Source of the DNA: DAOPYU01 sp942493245 | GTDB taxonomy: Bacteria; Sumerlaeota; Sumerlaeia; UBA8349 | DNA: 64,000 bases | Direction: 5' to 3' | Assembly (NCBI GenBank): GCA_942493245.1 | Contig: OW818685.1 | Coordinates: forward strand, 4,402,001-4,466,000 | In this document: positions 1 through 9,027 of the stretch, in pieces | Position numbering within the stretch: position 1 is the stretch's first letter | Layout of the letters: each line of letters opens with the position of its first letter | Program-made: the position numbers and the translations under genes | The notes under the pieces: model-generated | What the model saw: only the letters and a program-made list of their open reading frames with translations | Told to the model about the DNA's origin: nothing | Database searches by the model: none

Positions 1-315
1 GGCATTCTTGTCGCCGGTATAGACCTTGGGCGCTTTCTTGCCGGCGGCAACGGCCGCTTTCACGGACCCCTCGGCCTTTTCCGGGCGGATATCGCACACC
101 GCGACCAGGTCCACACCGTCAATTTTCAGCAGGTTGTTGATGTGTCCCGACCCCTGCATCCCCATCCCGACAAAGCCCACCCGCACCCGTTCGAGGGGTT
201 TGAGGATTTTCTTTTCCTTTGCCTGGCTGAACGAACCCAGGGAACTCAACGCAATGCCCGCGCCGGCGGCTGCGGTCACCTTCAGAAAATCTCGCCGGTT
301 CTGTACAGTCGTCAT
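1..315 (-). CDS. Gfo/Idh/MocA family oxidoreductase, Tat-exported (C-terminus beyond window)
   Basis: This is the N-terminal 105 residues of a gene that runs off the left edge. The protein opens MTTVQNRRDFLKVTAAAGAG, a twin-arginine signal (NRRDFLK followed by an Ala/Gly-rich hydrophobic stretch), so it is probably exported folded. The mature part begins with a Rossmann nucleotide-binding motif (VGFVGMGMQGSGHI, GxGxxG type) and continues with LVAVCDIRPEKA, the beta2-D pattern of NAD(P)-dependent Gfo/Idh/MocA dehydrogenases. In this family such proteins oxidise or epimerise sugars and inositols; the substrate cannot be told from the N-terminus. Start is ATG at 315. Family assignment is firm, specific function unknown. 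Confidence 0.85.
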   Translation of the reverse strand, partial: MTTVQNRRDFLKVTAAAGAGIALSSLGSFSQAKEKKILKPLERVRVGFVGMGMQGSGHINNLLKIDGVDLVAVCDIRPEKAEGSVKAAVAAGKKAPKVYTGDKNA

Positions 316-510
316 AATGCCATACTCCGTCCTGATGGTTTGAACCTCTCATGTCGGCCATCCGTCCGCGGTGCGGCGGCGCCCCGGTTATAAATGCAAT
401 CTATGGAACTTCTGAAAAAAACGCAACGACATTTCGCAAAAGAAACAGCATCTTTTTCTCGTTCTGAAAACATGACAAGCGGTTTCCATGCGGTTTGGCC
501 AGCAAAACCC

Positions 511-562
511 CGCAAATAAAAGTCAAAGCTCCGCATCTGTCTTTTCCAGACAAATGCGGAGC
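511..562 (-). terminator. Rho-independent terminator of the inactive HtrA-like gene
   Basis: Read on the minus strand, a 15-bp stem (arms 548-562 and 528-542, one G-T wobble) with a short GGAAA-type loop is followed by a T-rich run (TTTGACTTTTATTT). It lies just downstream of the stop at 601 and closes the HtrA-like gene pair. Confidence 0.8.
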
Positions 563-600
563 CAGTCCATACAGGACGCGGGATTCAGCGCCGGGGAGGC

Positions 601-1503
601 TTACTTGACTTCAACCTTCACGTCACCGGCCGGAGTGGCCTCTTTCGGAGCGTCCTTGGCCGCCGCATCCGGCTGAGCCTCGGGTTTCGCCTCGGGTTTG
701 GTCTCTTCTTCCTTCGGTTCGGGCGCGGGCGCTTCCTTGGCCTTGGCCTGCGCCTGCGTGGCGATTTCGAGAATATCGCTGCTGGGCACCACCACCGTGG
801 ACATCTGCGGGCGGCTCGAGCTGGCTTCCGAAGTCGGTTCCTTGCGAAGCAGGCAGAGTCCCAGGGCCTTGCCATCCGCGGTAAAACTCGGAATCCCGAT
901 CTGCCCACCCCCAACGGTCTCGTAGCTGTAGAAGCGGCGGGGTTTCTGGATCACCGCCGAAACGTAACCCAATTCCACGGAGGCCTGACGGTCGAGCGAC
1001 TTGGGAAGCCGCGTCAGGTTGACGATGTTGTCGAGCATTCCGGCTTCGGCCTTGGCGTCCAGCGCGATCGCCTGGAATTTCGGAGCGGTTTCCCCTTCTT
1101 TCGGGGCCGGGACCAGGAACGCCAGATCCAGATCGGCATCCTTGAGTACCACGCGCGCGGGAACTTCCTTGCTGTCGGCCATCCGGAATTTCACGTCCGA
1201 ATACTTGATCTTCGGTTCCATGCCGTCGGGGAATTGCCCCTGCATCATGCTGAGCGGATCAATGGCGGAGTTGGAAACGATTGTCAGACCGTTTTCGTCA
1301 ATCACGGTTCCCAGAATCTCCAGTTTCTGATCGCGAGCCGACTGACCGGGAAACTCAATCTTGAGAATGGCGGTGACTTCAATAACCGCGTTGGCGTTCT
1401 TCGCCAGGATCTGTTTGGCGGCCGCCGCCTGTTCGGGGGTGACGGCCTGCGCCGAGACGGCCAGAGCCAGCACGGCGGCGAGGGTGATGAGTACTTTCTT
1501 CAT
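601..1503 (-). CDS. Catalytically dead HtrA-like (trypsin-fold) secreted protein
   Basis: A 300-residue protein with a Sec signal peptide (MKKVLITLAAVLALAVSAQA). Its layout matches the chymotrypsin-like core of HtrA proteases, but key residues are lost. The active-site region GTVIDENGLTIVSNSAID aligns with the neighbour's GAIISSEGHVVTNHHVAG, putting Ala80 where the catalytic His should be. D126 (DLDLAFL) keeps the Asp position. GGGQIGIPSF replaces GGNSGGPLVN, so Ile202 sits at the nucleophile Ser. The C-terminal ~70 residues are an Ala/Pro/Glu/Lys-rich tail and no PDZ domain is seen. It follows the active HtrA gene on the same strand after 156 bp. RBS AAGGAG lies 12 nt before the ATG. I infer a substrate-binding or regulatory pseudoprotease; the fold assignment rests on motif alignment only. 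Confidence 0.75.
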   Translation of the reverse strand: MKKVLITLAAVLALAVSAQAVTPEQAAAAKQILAKNANAVIEVTAILKIEFPGQSARDQKLEILGTVIDENGLTIVSNSAIDPLSMMQGQFPDGMEPKIKYSDVKFRMADSKEVPARVVLKDADLDLAFLVPAPKEGETAPKFQAIALDAKAEAGMLDNIVNLTRLPKSLDRQASVELGYVSAVIQKPRRFYSYETVGGGQIGIPSFTADGKALGLCLLRKEPTSEASSSRPQMSTVVVPSSDILEIATQAQAKAKEAPAPEPKEEETKPEAKPEAQPDAAAKDAPKEATPAGDVKVEVK

Positions 1504-1659
1504 GGTGTGTGAGCGCTCCTTAAATAAGTGAGATTATGTGAGGTTTCGCGAAGCGCCCGACCGTAAGGTTCGCCGCCTGCTGGAACCTGGTTCCCAAAGA
1601 TGCTTTCCGGACAAACAGACGTTCTCTTTCCGGAAACGAACCGGGAAATCGTCCCGGTC

Positions 1660-3795
1660 CTACTTCTTGCCCCCGTCCCAGCTGGGCTCGAGTTGCAGGA
1701 ACATCGAATGGATGCCCCGCCGCACAAAGAAAGACACCCGCTTGGCCTGGCGCTTGTGCGCGTCCTCGAGCAGCGCGCGCGCGGTCGCCACATCCGGCGT
1801 GGGCTTGCCGTCTATCGAGACCAGGATGTCACCCGGCTCGACCTGGGCCAGCGAGGCCCATCCGGCCGGTTCGAGTGTCTCGATCAACACTCCCGCCGGA
1901 TCGTCCTGCTTCAACTGCTGGTTCTCACGGTCGTCGAACGAGACTTCGCGCACCGTCAACTCGAAATAGTCGTCCTTGTAGCGCTGAAGTTCCTGTGTGG
2001 GTTTCGGCGGCGCCTCAAGCGCCACCTTGATCTGGAGGGGCTGTCCGTCGCGCACTGCGTCGAACGTCACCTCGGCGCCAATCTTATACTGCCGGATCTT
2101 TTCGCGCAACACTTCGGTGTCTTCCGGTTGCGAGGCGGGGATCGGGTCGCCATCGAGCTTCAGCAGAACGTCCCCCTCCTTCATCCCCGCTTTTTCAGCC
2201 GAATGCCCCGGCAACACACGCGTAACCCGCACACCGCTCTGCCCTTCGAGTTTCACGGCTTTTGCCAGTTCCTGCGTCAGCACCTGCGTCAATACGGGCA
2301 GCCACGCCTTGCGCGCGCTGGCCGGTTCGTCCGTTTTGGCCTCTTTGCCCACCTGAACCACCGTCAGCAACTTCTCGCTCTTGCGCTCGAAGCCCACCAG
2401 GACCGGTACCCGCACCGTGTTGTTCTGCGTGATTTCATCGGTCACCTTCTTCAGTTCCTCAATGTTGGCGACCGGTTTGCCGTTCACATCCCGCAGGATG
2501 TCCTCTTCCTTGAGCGACGGCTTGGCCTCCGCCGCCGCGCCGCCGCGCCGCAGCGAACTGATGAACACCCCCTGCTGGTCGGGCCGCTTCAACTCGAGCG
2601 CGGACATGATGGTCAAGTCGCGCACGGTAATATCCCACTCCTTCAATTCCTTATCATCGCCCACGGCCATCTCGCGCGCCACCGTCTTGAGGGTGAACTT
2701 CTTCTCTTCCCCCTTGCGCAACACCGTCAGACCGACCTCTTTGCCGATCGGCGTGGAGAGAACCAGCCGGTTGAAAAGCGGGATGTCCTCAGCCAGCCGG
2801 GCGTCCACCTTCACCCCGTCGAACTCGGTCAGAATATCGCCCGCCTCCACGCCGCAACCCACGGCCGGCGACCGCTCGACAATCCCGCTGACCAACACAC
2901 CTTTCTCCTCGGGCGCGTCCTTCAGACGCGGCTGACACTCCAACCCGGTCCAACTGCGCAACACCTTTTTCTGCTCGATCAATTGCTTCACGATGGACTG
3001 CGCCAGATCGGACGGGATCGCGCCCCCCAGACCCGCCACGCCCACTTCATTGATCCCGATAATCTCCCCGTCGAGGTTCACCAGCGGTCCGCCACTGTTC
3101 CCGCCGTAAATCTGGGCATCGTGCCCGATCCAGCGCACCAGCGCCCCCGTCTGCTCGCCATCGAGTTGGAACATGGAACCCATGCTGCTCGGGAACATCA
3201 TGCTCGTGTTCGAGACGATGCCCTTGGTCACCGATTGCGTCATGCCTCCCGGGCTTCCCATTGCCAGCACCACATCGCCCACCTGCACGCGGTTCGAGTC
3301 GCCGAACTTCGCCACCGGCACGGGGGCCTGTGAATTTTTACGCGAGTCGAGTTTCAGTTTCAGAACGGCGATATCCGCCATTGCGTCGGTTCCGACCAGA
3401 TCCGCCTCGATTTCCTCTCCATCCGGCATACGGCAGACGATCCGGGTGGATTTGCCCGCCACGTGGTGGTTGGTCACCACATGGCCCTCTGACGAGATGA
3501 TAGCGCCACTCCCCGACGCCTGAAGTTTCTCGAGGCGCCCGTCGGACGGTTCCGTCGCGACGATATTGACCCGGACCAGCGCCGGATAAACCCGCTCCAT
3601 CGCCCGGTTGATGGCCGCGCGCATCGCGACATCCTCCGTCCCGGCAGGAACCGGCGCCGACGCAACAACCTGGGTAGCAGTGGTGGGGGTGGCGGGAACC
3701 GCCGCCCCTCCTTGAGAGAATCCCGACGCCTGCGCGGACGCAGCGCACAACCCCGCGGACAACGCCAACGAGAACAAAACCGAACGACTTATCAT
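1660..3795 (-). CDS. HtrA/Deg-family periplasmic serine protease with multiple PDZ domains
   Basis: 711 residues with a signal peptide (cleavage near AQA-SG, residue 24). The trypsin-like domain spans about 55-275 with a complete triad: His111 (VVTNHHVAG), Asp141 (AMADIAVLK) and Ser234 (GGNSGGPLVN). It is followed by about four PDZ-like modules at roughly 285-375, 390-470, 495-590 and 610-700, recognised by repeated GVLV/GVFI...AGxxxGDIL patterns such as AEKAGMKEGDVLLKLDG. Classical DegP/DegQ carry two PDZs and ~450-480 residues, so this is an extended form. Expected role is quality control of misfolded envelope proteins in the periplasm. RBS GAGGTG sits 6 nt before the ATG. It precedes an inactive paralogue on the same strand. 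Confidence 0.92.
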   Translation of the reverse strand: MISRSVLFSLALSAGLCAASAQASGFSQGGAAVPATPTTATQVVASAPVPAGTEDVAMRAAINRAMERVYPALVRVNIVATEPSDGRLEKLQASGSGAIISSEGHVVTNHHVAGKSTRIVCRMPDGEEIEADLVGTDAMADIAVLKLKLDSRKNSQAPVPVAKFGDSNRVQVGDVVLAMGSPGGMTQSVTKGIVSNTSMMFPSSMGSMFQLDGEQTGALVRWIGHDAQIYGGNSGGPLVNLDGEIIGINEVGVAGLGGAIPSDLAQSIVKQLIEQKKVLRSWTGLECQPRLKDAPEEKGVLVSGIVERSPAVGCGVEAGDILTEFDGVKVDARLAEDIPLFNRLVLSTPIGKEVGLTVLRKGEEKKFTLKTVAREMAVGDDKELKEWDITVRDLTIMSALELKRPDQQGVFISSLRRGGAAAEAKPSLKEEDILRDVNGKPVANIEELKKVTDEITQNNTVRVPVLVGFERKSEKLLTVVQVGKEAKTDEPASARKAWLPVLTQVLTQELAKAVKLEGQSGVRVTRVLPGHSAEKAGMKEGDVLLKLDGDPIPASQPEDTEVLREKIRQYKIGAEVTFDAVRDGQPLQIKVALEAPPKPTQELQRYKDDYFELTVREVSFDDRENQQLKQDDPAGVLIETLEPAGWASLAQVEPGDILVSIDGKPTPDVATARALLEDAHKRQAKRVSFFVRRGIHSMFLQLEPSWDGGKK

Positions 3796-4220
3796 GGTGG
3801 CACCTCAACGATCGAATGGGGCGGCGCCAGTCCGCCCAGCCAGAACAGCCCCTGGGGCTTAACACGATTGCGGCTTCGCCTCAAGACTTCCAGCGAACCG
3901 GAAAACGGCCCTCGCCCTGCGGGTTCTATCCGCATGCTTATTCCGGCAAGCAACCTTGAGGCCACTCTCTGCCACAACCCTCGATAAATCAACTTCTTTC
4001 TATTTCGGACAAATTAAAACACCAAATCGAGAAAACGGACCAAACGGGCTCTCCATCTCTGTGGCAGTTTGTCCGCCTCCCCGACCGCGTGTGCCATTGT
4101 GGCGCGCAGAGACGGGAAAACGCGTTCGATTTTGTCACCTATCGGTGTGATAGGGGGAAAGGGGTCCGGGGCAAAAAAACACCCGGTCACCCCGAAAAAC
4201 ACAGACCGGATAATACGAAA
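3796..4220. other. Intergenic region without a recognised gene
   Basis: The stretch upstream of the HtrA gene and downstream of tRNA-Tyr holds no reading frame with recognisable content or a convincing ribosome binding site. It presumably contains the HtrA promoter on the minus strand, but I could not find a clear -35/-10 pair. Confidence 0.5.
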
Positions 4221-4247
4221 CACCCCGCAGCGTTTGACTGCGGGGTG
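4221..4247 (-). terminator. Hairpin downstream of tRNA-Tyr
   Basis: A perfect 10-bp stem (CACCCCGCAG at 4221-4230 pairing with CTGCGGGGTG at 4238-4247) with a 7-nt loop, 10 nt past the encoded CCA of tRNA-Tyr. On the minus strand it is followed by TTT and then mixed bases, so it is a probable but not textbook intrinsic terminator. Confidence 0.65.
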
Positions 4248-4257
4248 ACGAATTTCC

Positions 4258-4343
4258 TGGTGGAGGGAGCTGGATTCGAACCAACGAAGACTTACGCCAA
4301 CGGGTTTACAGCCCGTCCCCTTTAGCCACTCGGGCATCCCTCC
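4258..4343 (-). tRNA. tRNA-Tyr (anticodon GTA)
   Basis: An 86-nt gene with encoded CCA (4258-4260). The acceptor GGAGGGA pairs with TCCCTCC, discriminator A. The anticodon arm is ACGGG-CTGTAAA-CCCGT with anticodon GTA, the T-arm carries TTCGAAT, and there is a long variable arm, as expected for bacterial class II tRNA-Tyr. It lies between the HtrA gene and the end of the kinase operon, on the same strand as both. Confidence 0.96.
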
Positions 4344-4356
4344 GAACGGGAAGGCA

Positions 4357-4386
4357 ACCATGCCACAAGGAGGAGGGCTCTGTAAA
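4357..4386 (-). promoter_or_regulatory. Possible sigma70-type promoter for tRNA-Tyr
   Basis: Minus strand TTTACA (4381-4386), an 18-nt spacer and CATGGT (4357-4362) stand 13 nt before the tRNA. The -10 match is only 3/6, so this is tentative. Confidence 0.35.
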
Positions 4387-4465
4387 GGATTTTTTTCGCG
4401 CTTTTCCGGCTTTTTCTCCCGCCGAAATGAAACCTCCCGGAGCGAAAATATCCGCGCGGCGGGAT

Positions 4466-6625
4466 CTATCGGTTCCGTTTCGTCGGCGGCTGAAGCGCTT
4501 CGCGGATAGCAAGAGCCAGATCGCGGATCAGATAGGGCTTGCACAGGAATTTGGCAATCCCGATCGAACGCGCCAGACGCTCGTTCAGGATATTGCTGTG
4601 GGCCGTACAGAGAATGATCGGGATGGATGGCTGCACCTGAAGGATCCGTTTCGCCAGCGCATACCCGGTCAATTCGGCCATGGTCAGGTCGGTGATGACC
4701 GCATCGTAATTCGCCGGATTCTGGCAAAAACGCTCGATGGCCTGACGGCTGTGCGTCTGCGCATCCACGCGGTACCCCAACCGGCCCAACGCCTCGACGG
4801 CCAGGTGCGTCAGCGCCTCGTCGTTGTCCACAAACAACAGACGCTCGGACCCGTTGAGCGGGATCTCCGGCAGCGCAATCTGACCCGCCAGCGACTGCTC
4901 CTTGGGTATTAGGGGCAGGTAGAGGAGGTAGGCGATTTGACGGGGTTCTTCCTGCCGGACGTCCAGATACCCGTCGTGATGCAACAAGACATCCTGTACC
5001 GAGTCGAGCAAGGCGAGGGTCTCGTCGGCGTCTTTCGGGATCTGCGCGCCTTCGGGCGCTTCACAGCGCACGGTTATCCTCACAAAACCAAGGGTTTTCC
5101 GAGATGGCTCGTTCCCCTCTTCGGGTTTCATTTTCCCGGGAATCCAACCGGTTTCATCCAGCGAAACCGAAAGAAGCCCTCCGGTGGCGCCCAGGTTCTT
5201 TTGGGCCAGATTGATGATGTCTTCCAGAATTTTGTGGACCCGGGTAATTTCCGCCAGAATCGCGCCGCTTGGCTCACGGATATCCTCGTGCAGCTGAACG
5301 CGCGGATGCATGGCCGCGCGTACCAGATCCAGCGTCTGGCGCAAGAGCAGTTCGGGCCGCACACTCTTGCGTTCCTCTTCAACCTGCCCGGACAGCGCCT
5401 GCAACTGGGCCACGAGCGGTTTGGCGGCCTGTGTCCGTTTCAGAATCCACTCAAGACTGTTGCGGATCTTGTCGTCCGGCCCCACGTGGTGCAAAGCTTC
5501 TTCGGTATAGCCCAACAGTGCCTGGAGAATGTTGTTGAAATCGTGCGCAATTCCCAGGGTCAGGGACGAAACCGCCTCCAGGTGCTGGGTATGATCCAGG
5601 CGGCGTTCGAGGGCGGCCAGTTTGACTTTTGTCTGCACTTCGCTCGACACGTCAATGAAGGTCTCGAGAATGACCTCGCGATCGCCGTGACGCACCCGGA
5701 CGGCGCTTTTTCGGATGGGGATCTGAGAACCATCCATCCGGATCAACGTCTGCTCGATCGTGCCGGTTTCGAAAACAGGATCTCTCAGGAGACACACCGG
5801 GCTTTGGCCGTGACAGAGAAATCGGGAACAGGAATGTCCCAGAAGTTCCTTTTTGTATCTCGCCCCCAGAATTTCGAGAGCGTGTTCGTTGGCGTCGAGA
5901 ATCGAACCTGTTTTGGCGTCCACCACCACGATTCCCGCCTGTACGAAACCGAGAATCGCTTTCAACTCAAACCGGTTGACCCGCAGGGAATCGCGGTAAC
6001 GGCGGCGGGTGAACTTTTCTTCTTCCAGCAGACGGCTCGTTTCGGTCAACGCCTGGTCGCGTTCGATCACGCGCACCTCGAGTTCGGCCTTCAGGCCGAG
6101 CAGTTCGCGCTCCGCCCTCCATTTGGCGCTCAACGCCGCGGCCAGCTGCTGGATCTCCATGCGGTTGAACGGCTTCTGAAAGTAGAGAAACTTGTCCGGC
6201 GGAGGGATCAGTTCGGCAATATCCCGCGGGTTGATATCCGTGTAACCGGTCACCAGGACGACATTGACGTCGGGGTCCGCTTTGCGGATCCGCTCGCCCG
6301 CCAGAACGCCCGTGATGCCCGGCGGCATCCGGACGTCGAGAAACGCGATCGAGAACGGATTGTTCTCGGCGACCGCTTTTTCAACCGCCGCGACGGCCTC
6401 GTCGCCCTGCTGGCAGAAGAGCAGATCGTAGGACGCGTCGTTCGGATCAAAACCGGTATCCATGCGAAACAATCTATTCGATAAGGAATCGAGTTCGAGA
6501 TCCGAGGACAAATTCTCCGGCGCGGACTTCTTCAGGGCAACACGGAAGGCGTCGAGGACGTCCTGCTCATCGTCCGCCACCAGAATGCGAAATCGTCTGT
6601 TTTCCTGGTTCGAAGTCCCACTCAT
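4466..6625 (-). CDS. Hybrid sensor protein REC-PAS-HisKA-(degenerate ATPase)-REC
   Basis: 719 residues, no membrane segment, so cytosolic. Residues ~12-155 form a receiver domain (ILVADDEQDV; AFLDVRMPP; VVLVTGYT; FQKPF). A PAS domain follows at ~215-330, then a dimerisation/phosphoacceptor motif GIAHDFNNILQALLG near residue 360 with the His kept. The region that should be the HATPase_c domain (~410-580) lacks a recognisable G1 box (DxGxG) and N box. The C-terminal ~593-715 is a second receiver (LLFVDNDEAL; VITDLTMAELTG; LCTAHSN; LCKPY). The gene begins 38 bp after the CHASE4 kinase gene stops, so the two form an operon and may pass phosphate between them. Possibly it is a phosphorelay hub and not an autonomous kinase. 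Confidence 0.85.
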   Translation of the reverse strand: MSGTSNQENRRFRILVADDEQDVLDAFRVALKKSAPENLSSDLELDSLSNRLFRMDTGFDPNDASYDLLFCQQGDEAVAAVEKAVAENNPFSIAFLDVRMPPGITGVLAGERIRKADPDVNVVLVTGYTDINPRDIAELIPPPDKFLYFQKPFNRMEIQQLAAALSAKWRAERELLGLKAELEVRVIERDQALTETSRLLEEEKFTRRRYRDSLRVNRFELKAILGFVQAGIVVVDAKTGSILDANEHALEILGARYKKELLGHSCSRFLCHGQSPVCLLRDPVFETGTIEQTLIRMDGSQIPIRKSAVRVRHGDREVILETFIDVSSEVQTKVKLAALERRLDHTQHLEAVSSLTLGIAHDFNNILQALLGYTEEALHHVGPDDKIRNSLEWILKRTQAAKPLVAQLQALSGQVEEERKSVRPELLLRQTLDLVRAAMHPRVQLHEDIREPSGAILAEITRVHKILEDIINLAQKNLGATGGLLSVSLDETGWIPGKMKPEEGNEPSRKTLGFVRITVRCEAPEGAQIPKDADETLALLDSVQDVLLHHDGYLDVRQEEPRQIAYLLYLPLIPKEQSLAGQIALPEIPLNGSERLLFVDNDEALTHLAVEALGRLGYRVDAQTHSRQAIERFCQNPANYDAVITDLTMAELTGYALAKRILQVQPSIPIILCTAHSNILNERLARSIGIAKFLCKPYLIRDLALAIREALQPPTKRNR

Positions 6626-6663
6626 GAACCCATTCTCTCCCCTTCATCCTTCCTGAACCCATG

Positions 6664-8598
6664 TTATAGACTTGGATTTGGCACAAGCAAGAGAAAACAC
6701 GCCCCCAGCCCCGGCCCGACACTCTCGACACTCAACTCCCCCCCCATCGCCCGCATCAGATTGGCGCAGGTGTGCAGATTGAAGGACATGACGGACGCCT
6801 TGCTGCGCGGCGCGTCCATCGCGAAAAGCCCCTCGAGTTCTTCCGGCGTGAACCCCGGGCCATTGTCCCGAATGCGGATCGTCACCCGGTGGTTTTCTCC
6901 GTTGTCGCATTCCAGGGTGATTTTTCCGATCCCCGGTTCCGTCCGCGCCTCCACCGCCCAGCGCGCCTGTTGCAACAACGCTTTCAGAACATGCAACAGG
7001 GGAACGCGTTCGACCTGCAACGGATTGACCTCCGCAAAGCGGGGATCCACCTCGACCGCCAGATGTTCGTCTCCCTGGCACCCCGCCAGTCGCAAGGACT
7101 CCTGCACCAGCTGCGCCAGGTTCACCCGTTCCTTGACTTCCTCGCAATAGGCGAAACGGTCGTACTCGCCCAACACCCGCTCCATGCGTTTGAAACACTG
7201 CGTGAAGGAATCCTCGACCTTGATCATTTCGTCCGATTTGGCCTTCAGGTCCGACACCGCCAGCGCCGTGAAACGCAGCAGGTCGCTCTTCCTTTCTTCG
7301 TCTATTTCGGAATCCTGCAACTCCTCCACCGCCCGGCGCATCTGCTCCAGACGCATCCCCCGAATCAGATCCGTCATCCGCTCGATCCCCAGCGTCATGG
7401 GCACCAGCGCATTGCGCAGAGCATGCATGACATCCCCCGCAATCTTGGCCATGCCCGCCTCGAAGGTGTGGCGCAACATGCGCTCGCGCGACTTTTCCAG
7501 CAACAGAACCATGCGATTGAACTCGCGTTGCAACGCGCCGATTTCGTCGTTGCGATTGGCCACAATCATGACCGACAGGTCGTCATGCTCCCCCACCGCA
7601 ATGACATGGTGCGTCAGGCGCGCAATCGGTTTGATCACCGAATGGTGGAGAATCAGCATCAAGGCCACCAGCGCAAGCGCTCCCACCGCCAGGAGAGAAA
7701 ACCACGCCATCCAGACAGATTCGCGCCCCTGGGCCGTGATTTTGCGAGGCACATCCGCCCGCATCAACAAAACCGGTTCCCCACTCGCCCCCGTCAGGAC
7801 CCGGTAAATTTGGAGTCGGTCCTCGTGGGTCTCATCCAGAAAATCCTCCCGGTTGGGGTTCGGCTGCCGCCCATCCTCAATCCCCATCTGGCGCAGAATT
7901 TTCCACTCCTCCGCCCCCAGTTTGTTTCCACTCTGCAACAGTTTTTCGTCAAGAATCGGCCAGGTCTGCAACTCGACTCGAGTTTCAGACCGGATTTTCT
8001 CAATGAGATTTTCGTCCAGCAGACGCCCCACCAAAAGCGTTCCATGAGACGGGGTCTTGTAGTCGTTATCGACAATCGGCCGCGAGGAAAAAACCATCGC
8101 TCCCCAGGGAGACATCACCAGCCCCTTGCGGGAGTGTTGGGCGTATTCTTTCTCATCCAGCGTTCCGCTGGTCTCGACTGCGTCCAATAAAAGAGGGTGC
8201 GTAAACCCGGGCGAAAGGGGAAGTTCTTTGTTGTTTTCCAGATCCCAGAACCGTTCCCATATCACCTCCTTGCGGGCGTTGGCGAAACACAGGAGATTGA
8301 CATCGTTCGCCAGGAACACCCGGTCCATCAGGTTGTCTTCCACGTACGAGGGTTTCTGCCCCACCGCGAATTCGTAGGTATCGCCCCAGGCCGCCCAGTC
8401 ATTTGCAAACGTGGCCTTGTGGCTCGTCAGATTCTCGATCGCGGCTTCACACCGGTCCATGTCGGCACGGGCGGCCTGCTCCTCCAATTCGTGAAAACCG
8501 GGCGCCAGCACCCGATTCAGTACCCCATAGTTCAAACAGGCGATAAACAGAAAAATCCCCACCATCCATGCGCCAATGCGCAGACTCAACGACGCCAT
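6664..8598 (-). CDS. Membrane sensor histidine kinase with CHASE4-like sensor and HAMP domain
   Basis: 644 residues. A first membrane helix (~8-30) precedes an extracytoplasmic sensor (~45-295) with the CHASE4 signature NDWAAWGDTYEF near residue 66. A second helix (~300-322) leads to a HAMP linker (VIKPIARLTHHV) and a coiled coil. The putative phosphoacceptor is the His in GDVMHALRNALVPMT (~393). The C-terminal ATPase domain (~490-640) has a clear G1 box DNGPGF, but the N-box region (LKALLQQARWAVEA) lacks the usual Asn. RBS GGAGGTG is 6 nt before the ATG at 8598. It heads an operon with the hybrid sensor downstream. The ligand is unknown. Confident as a sensor kinase; activity is less sure because of the unusual N box. 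Confidence 0.88.
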   Translation of the reverse strand: MASLSLRIGAWMVGIFLFIACLNYGVLNRVLAPGFHELEEQAARADMDRCEAAIENLTSHKATFANDWAAWGDTYEFAVGQKPSYVEDNLMDRVFLANDVNLLCFANARKEVIWERFWDLENNKELPLSPGFTHPLLLDAVETSGTLDEKEYAQHSRKGLVMSPWGAMVFSSRPIVDNDYKTPSHGTLLVGRLLDENLIEKIRSETRVELQTWPILDEKLLQSGNKLGAEEWKILRQMGIEDGRQPNPNREDFLDETHEDRLQIYRVLTGASGEPVLLMRADVPRKITAQGRESVWMAWFSLLAVGALALVALMLILHHSVIKPIARLTHHVIAVGEHDDLSVMIVANRNDEIGALQREFNRMVLLLEKSRERMLRHTFEAGMAKIAGDVMHALRNALVPMTLGIERMTDLIRGMRLEQMRRAVEELQDSEIDEERKSDLLRFTALAVSDLKAKSDEMIKVEDSFTQCFKRMERVLGEYDRFAYCEEVKERVNLAQLVQESLRLAGCQGDEHLAVEVDPRFAEVNPLQVERVPLLHVLKALLQQARWAVEARTEPGIGKITLECDNGENHRVTIRIRDNGPGFTPEELEGLFAMDAPRSKASVMSFNLHTCANLMRAMGGELSVESVGPGLGACFLLLVPNPSL

Positions 8599-9027
8599 CG
8601 CACACCTCCAACTCGAGCGAACAGAGTGAAACCCGTCTCTCTCGTCCCTTTACACAGGGAACCCCTTGTTTCGGAGCATTCATGCGTTCTTCTGACAAAA
8701 ACGCCCGTTTCAGACCGCTCGGCTCCTGGTTTTAGAAAAAACACGTTGTTCTGAAAAAAATAAGCCCCGGCGATCTCACACTTGTATCCCGCCCCATTAT
8801 CTTATAAAAAAAAAGGCGCGCATGCGAGAAATTTTCCCGCATTGCCGTTTATCCCCGATCTGCCTGCCGGGATACTCCGCAATCGGCGCTCCCGGAGCGC
8901 TGGCGGGGACGCCCACCGGCGGGAACGGTTGTGGGCCGGAAAACACCCGAAATTCTTACGGAAACCGTGCGTCCTGCCCGGACGAAAACCGAACCGCCGG
9001 ACGCGCGAAACAACAGAAAGGCGCCCC
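8599..9027. other. Divergent intergenic region
   Basis: Lies between the kinase operon (minus) and the small cysteine-protein gene (plus), so it should hold both promoters. It contains an A9/T9 tract with TTATAA near 8802-8815, but I cannot assign a full promoter. No gene is evident; an upstream in-frame extension of the small gene from 8782 has non-protein-like composition. Confidence 0.4.

Noticed and set aside
1600..3333. A 577-codon plus-strand frame opposite the HtrA gene
   Set aside because: Arg/His/Leu-rich shadow of a gene with an intact catalytic triad.
4937..6484. A 515-codon plus-strand frame opposite the hybrid sensor gene
   Set aside because: Shadow frame; no domain, no RBS.
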